A stretch of 64,000 nt of DNA from Mycolicibacterium chlorophenolicum. Its GTDB lineage: Bacteria > Actinomycetota > Actinomycetes > Mycobacteriales > Mycobacteriaceae. Of the stretch, positions 61,239 through 64,000 are shown piece by piece. The notes beneath the pieces are model-generated. The model was not told the origin of the DNA. It did not search any database and saw only the letters and a list, made by a program, of their open reading frames with translations. The stretch is from contig NZ_JYNL01000020.1 in assembly GCF_001044235.1 (NCBI RefSeq), positions 62,609-126,608 on the forward strand, written 5' to 3'. The first letter of the stretch is position 1, and each line of letters opens with the position of its first letter. Made by a program: the position numbers and the translations under genes.

Positions 61239-62254
61239 CGCCACGGGTCGTCACCTCTCGGTCCGTTCACTGTCGGTGTGGGCACCGTCTGCGGTCTGCC
61301 CGTGGGTGTCGCGCCCCGTTGCAGAACACCCTCCAATGCCGCCGCCAACCTCGCCGGGTCATGTAAAGGTGTACCAGGTCGGCACACGTCGGCGAACTCG
61401 ACGCGGGCATCGAGGATCGTCGCGGTGCGCCGCAACTGTTCCCGCTCCCGCTCGCTGGGCACCCGCGACGAGTCGACGATGATGTCGCCCACGGTGAAGT
61501 TCGGCGCGTGCTGGGCCAGCACGTGGATGTGCCGCTCGACGGAGAAGCCGGCCGTCTCCCCCGGCTCGGCCACCAGGTTCAGCACCAGGGCGCGCCGCGC
61601 GGTGGTGGCCCGCAGCGCGGCCACCAACTGCGGCACCAGCACATGCGGGATCACGCTGGTGAACCAGGAGCCCGGCCCCAGGACCACCAGGTCGGCGTTC
61701 ATGATCGCGTCCACCGCCTGATGGGTGGCGGGCGGATCACCGGGCAGCAGGCGCACCCGGCGCACCTTGCCCACGGTCGTGGCGATCGCGACCTGGCCTC
61801 GGATCGCCCGGCTGACCCGCGGATCGGACTCCAGCCCGACGACGTCGGCCTCGATGCTCAGGCCCATCGGGCACATCGGCAGCACCCGGCCCTTGACCCC
61901 GAGAATGCGGCCCAGCTCATCGAGCGCGGCGACGGGGTCGGCGAGCACCTCGTTGAGCCCGGCGAGCATCAGGTTGCCGATGGGGTGCCCGGCGAGTGCA
62001 CCGCTGCCGCCGAAGCGGTGCTGGATGATGGTGGCCCACAGTCGGCCGTGCGGACTGTCGGAAGCCAACGCCGCCAACGCCATTCGCAGATCACCCGGGG
62101 GCACGACGTCGAGCTCGCTGCGCAGCCGGCCCGAGGATCCGCCGTCGTCGGCGACCGTGACGACGGCGGTGACGTGCGAGGTGATCCGGCGCGCCGCCGA
62201 CAGGGTGGCATAGAGTCCGTGCCCTCCGCCGAGGGCGACGATGCGCGGGCTCAT
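61235..62254 (-). CDS. cuvA: YvcK/CofD-like gluconeogenesis factor CuvA
   Basis: A 339-residue CofD-fold protein of the YvcK group. Gly-Gly-Gly-His-Gly-Leu at the N-terminus, Val-Ala-Asp-Asp-Gly-Gly-Ser-Ser-Gly and Pro-Gly-Ser-Trp-Phe-Thr-Ser-Val in the body. These proteins bind UDP sugars and are linked to cell wall metabolism and gluconeogenic growth; CuvA in M. tuberculosis is Rv1422. Start overlaps the rapZ stop and its stop overlaps whiA. Confidence 0.93.
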   Translation of the reverse strand: MSPRIVALGGGHGLYATLSAARRITSHVTAVVTVADDGGSSGRLRSELDVVPPGDLRMALAALASDSPHGRLWATIIQHRFGGSGALAGHPIGNLMLAGLNEVLADPVAALDELGRILGVKGRVLPMCPMGLSIEADVVGLESDPRVSRAIRGQVAIATTVGKVRRVRLLPGDPPATHQAVDAIMNADLVVLGPGSWFTSVIPHVLVPQLVAALRATTARRALVLNLVAEPGETAGFSVERHIHVLAQHAPNFTVGDIIVDSSRVPSEREREQLRRTATILDARVEFADVCRPGTPLHDPARLAAALEGVLQRGATPTGRPQTVPTPTVNGPRGDDPWR

Positions 62255-63141
62255 TCGCGACCCAGATCCCGGTGCAGCACCCGCACCGTCAGCGCTGCGT
62301 CCTGCAGCCGTTCCGCGAGCGCCTCCGCCATCGCCACGCTGCGGTGCTTGCCGCCGGTGCAGCCGATGGCCACGGTCATGTAGCGCTTCCCCTCCCGCCG
62401 ATAGCCGTCGATCACGACGTCCAACAGCTGATGGTAGGAGTCGAGGAACTCCACGGCGCCGGGTTGGCCGAGGACGTAGTCGCGCACATCGGGATGCTGG
62501 CCGGTGTGCCGGCGCAGATTGTCCACCCAGTGCGGGTTGGGCAGGAAGCGCACATCCATCACGGTGTCGGCGTCCATCGGCAGCCCGTACTTGTAGCCGA
62601 ACGACTCGACCGTGACGTTGGTGTTGGCCACCGTCTCGGCCGCGAAGGCCCGTTCGATGCTCTCCCGCAGGCCGTGCACCGACAGCGACGAGGTGTCGAT
62701 GACCAGGTCGGCGCCGGCGCGCACCGGCGCCAGCAGGGCGCGCTCGGCCGCGATCCCCTCGGCGAGGGTGTGGTTGCCCTGCAGCGGGTGACTGCGCCGG
62801 TTCTGCTCGTAGCGGCGCACCAGGATGTCGTCGGACGCCTCGAGGAACACCACCCGCGGGGCGATGCTGCGCGCCGCCAGCTCGCTGCGCACCCCGTCCA
62901 GATCGCCGGTGAACCCGCGCGACCGCACGTCCATCACGACGGCCAGCTGGGTGATCCGGGAGCCCGCGGCCAGGCCGAGGTCGACCATCCGCGCGATCAG
63001 CTCCGGCGGCAGGTTGTCCGCCACATACCAGCCCAGATCCTCCAGGACCTTGGCCGCCGTCCCGCGGCCCGCACCCGAGAGCCCCGTCACCAGGACCACG
63101 TCGATTCCGCCGGATTCGGTGTGCATGCCCGCTTCTGTCAT
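62251..63141 (-). CDS. rapZ: RapZ-family nucleotide-binding protein
   Basis: A 296-residue P-loop protein of the RapZ/YvcJ family. Walker A Gly-Leu-Ser-Gly-Ala-Gly-Arg-Gly-Thr near residue 20, Asp-Asn-Leu-Pro-Pro, and C-terminal [10 protein letters not shown]. It binds and hydrolyses nucleotides; RNase adaptation is known in enterobacteria, but in actinobacteria the role differs. Equivalent to Rv1421. ATG overlaps uvrC stop (ATGA). Confidence 0.92.
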   Translation of the reverse strand: MTEAGMHTESGGIDVVLVTGLSGAGRGTAAKVLEDLGWYVADNLPPELIARMVDLGLAAGSRITQLAVVMDVRSRGFTGDLDGVRSELAARSIAPRVVFLEASDDILVRRYEQNRRSHPLQGNHTLAEGIAAERALLAPVRAGADLVIDTSSLSVHGLRESIERAFAAETVANTNVTVESFGYKYGLPMDADTVMDVRFLPNPHWVDNLRRHTGQHPDVRDYVLGQPGAVEFLDSYHQLLDVVIDGYRREGKRYMTVAIGCTGGKHRSVAMAEALAERLQDAALTVRVLHRDLGRE

Positions 63142-64000
63142 CCCGTCACTGTGCTTCGATCATCGTGGATAACCGCCACCGGCGCGTCCTGTTCCGGCGG
63201 CGAATCCGGCCCGTCAGGCGTTTCCACCCCCAGCGCCTCGAGCACGGCCCGGGCCGTGGCCACCCCGATGCCGGGCACCGTGGTGATCTCCTCGACCGTG
63301 GCCTGCCGCAGCCGCGCCACCGAACCGAAGTGCGTGACCAGCGCCTTGCGCCGGTGCTCCCCGAGCCCGCGCACCGAGTCCAGCGCCGAGGCCGTCATCC
63401 GCTTGGAGCGCTTGCTGCGGTGGTAGCTGATCGCGAACCGGTGCGCCTCGTCGCGCACCCGCTGCAGCAGATACAGCCCTTCGCTGTTGCGCGGGAAGAT
63501 GACCGGATCCGGCTCCGACGGCACCCACACCTCTTCCAGCCGCTTCGCCAGCCCGATCACCGCGACGTCGGTGATGCCGAGGTCGTCGAGCACCGCGGCC
63601 GCGGCGTTGACCTGCGGGGCGCCCCCGTCGACGACGAACAGATTCGGTGGGTAGGCGAACCTGCGCGACCTGCCTTCGGCGATCAGGTCCCCGGGCTGCT
63701 GGGTGTCGCGCAGATGGCGGTGGAACCGCCGCCGCGTGACCTCCGCGATCGAGGCGACGTCGTCGGAGCGCCCGTCCCCCGCAGCCTCCCGGATCGCGTA
63801 GTGCCGATAGTCGGATTTCTTGGCCAGGCCGTCCTCGAAGACCACCAGCGAGGCCACCACGTCGGTGCCCTGCACATGGCTGATGTCGACGCACTCGATG
63901 CGCAGCGGCGCGTCCTCGAGGCCCAGCGCGTCCTGAATGCTCTGCAGCGCAGCGCTTCTCGCGGTGAAGTCGCCGGCCCGCTTGAGCTTGTGCTGGTTCA
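63138..64000 (-). CDS. uvrC: Excinuclease ABC subunit C, 3' part
   Basis: The last 286 codons of UvrC, the nucleotide excision repair endonuclease; the 5' part is outside the window. The RNase H-like endonuclease domain is marked by [11 protein letters not shown], then Val-Asp-Gly-Gly-Ala-Pro-Gln. The helix-hairpin-helix domain lies at the end ([10 protein letters not shown] and Val-Pro-Gly-Ile-Gly-Val-Ala-Thr-Ala). First gene of uvrC-rapZ-cuvA-whiA (Rv1420-Rv1423). Confidence 0.95.
   Translation of the reverse strand, partial: NQHKLKRAGDFTARSAALQSIQDALGLEDAPLRIECVDISHVQGTDVVASLVVFEDGLAKKSDYRHYAIREAAGDGRSDDVASIAEVTRRRFHRHLRDTQQPGDLIAEGRSRRFAYPPNLFVVDGGAPQVNAAAAVLDDLGITDVAVIGLAKRLEEVWVPSEPDPVIFPRNSEGLYLLQRVRDEAHRFAISYHRSKRSKRMTASALDSVRGLGEHRRKALVTHFGSVARLRQATVEEITTVPGIGVATARAVLEALGVETPDGPDSPPEQDAPVAVIHDDRSTVTG

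Overview
The window is high-GC actinobacterial DNA whose gene content and order match the Rv1420-Rv1491c part of the Mycobacterium tuberculosis chromosome, read in the opposite direction. Recognisable mycobacterial landmarks are fabG1-inhA-hemH, ripA-ripB, the suf operon, the pentose-phosphate operon, the gap-pgk-tpiA-secG block and uvrC-rapZ-cuvA-whiA. PE/PPE genes, ctpD, Rv1482c and the SufB intein of M. tuberculosis are absent. Genes for PEP carboxylase, LutABC, a GH16 glucanase and a carotenoid-isomerase-like oxidoreductase are present. This suggests an environmental, probably fast-growing Mycolicibacterium; the species cannot be fixed from sequence reading alone.

Layout. 1-3.3 kb: 3' end of a TVP38/DedA-like gene, then DoxX-like, band-7 and NfeD genes and an Rv1486c homologue. 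3.3-12.1 kb: a long minus-strand run (Rv1476-like membrane protein, ripA, ripB, moxR1, DUF58, VWA protein, fabG1, inhA, ferrochelatase) joining envelope hydrolysis, mycolate synthesis and haem. 12.2-15.6 kb: aconitase and its AcnR repressor, with a clear AcnR operator. 15.6-18.8 kb: a small HTH protein, an ABC-F ATPase with a possible attenuator leader, enoyl-CoA hydratase and thioredoxin. 18.9-22.3 kb: an accessory block (GH16 glucanase, flavodoxin-like reductase, haloacid dehalogenase). 22.3-28.5 kb: sufR-B-D-C-S-U-T with a SufR operator. 28.6-36.8 kb: mptB, an ABC transporter, ctaA, an ATP-grasp protein, qor, a DUF1254 protein and ctaB. 37.0-43.4 kb: tkt-tal-zwf-opcA-pgl. 43.4-54.2 kb: accessory genes (small membrane protein, FAD oxidoreductases, lutABC, a DUF2252 protein with a small coiled-coil partner, ppc). 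54.2-57.5 kb: gap-pgk-tpiA-secG. 57.6-60.3 kb: an orphan solute-binding protein diverging from a ThrE-like exporter and a small membrane-anchored protein. 60.3-64 kb: uvrC (partial)-rapZ-cuvA-whiA, coupled by ATGA overlaps.

The window is dominated by core physiology: Fe-S assembly, haem A, central carbon flow and the cell envelope. No mobile element, rRNA, tRNA, CRISPR array or clear novel defence system was seen. The most informative non-coding signals are the AcnR and SufR operators, a CTAC/GTAG palindrome at the ctaA promoter, a leader peptide plus hairpin before the ABC-F gene, stacked palindromes upstream of ripA, and two interlocked divergent leaderless promoters near 58.34 kb.
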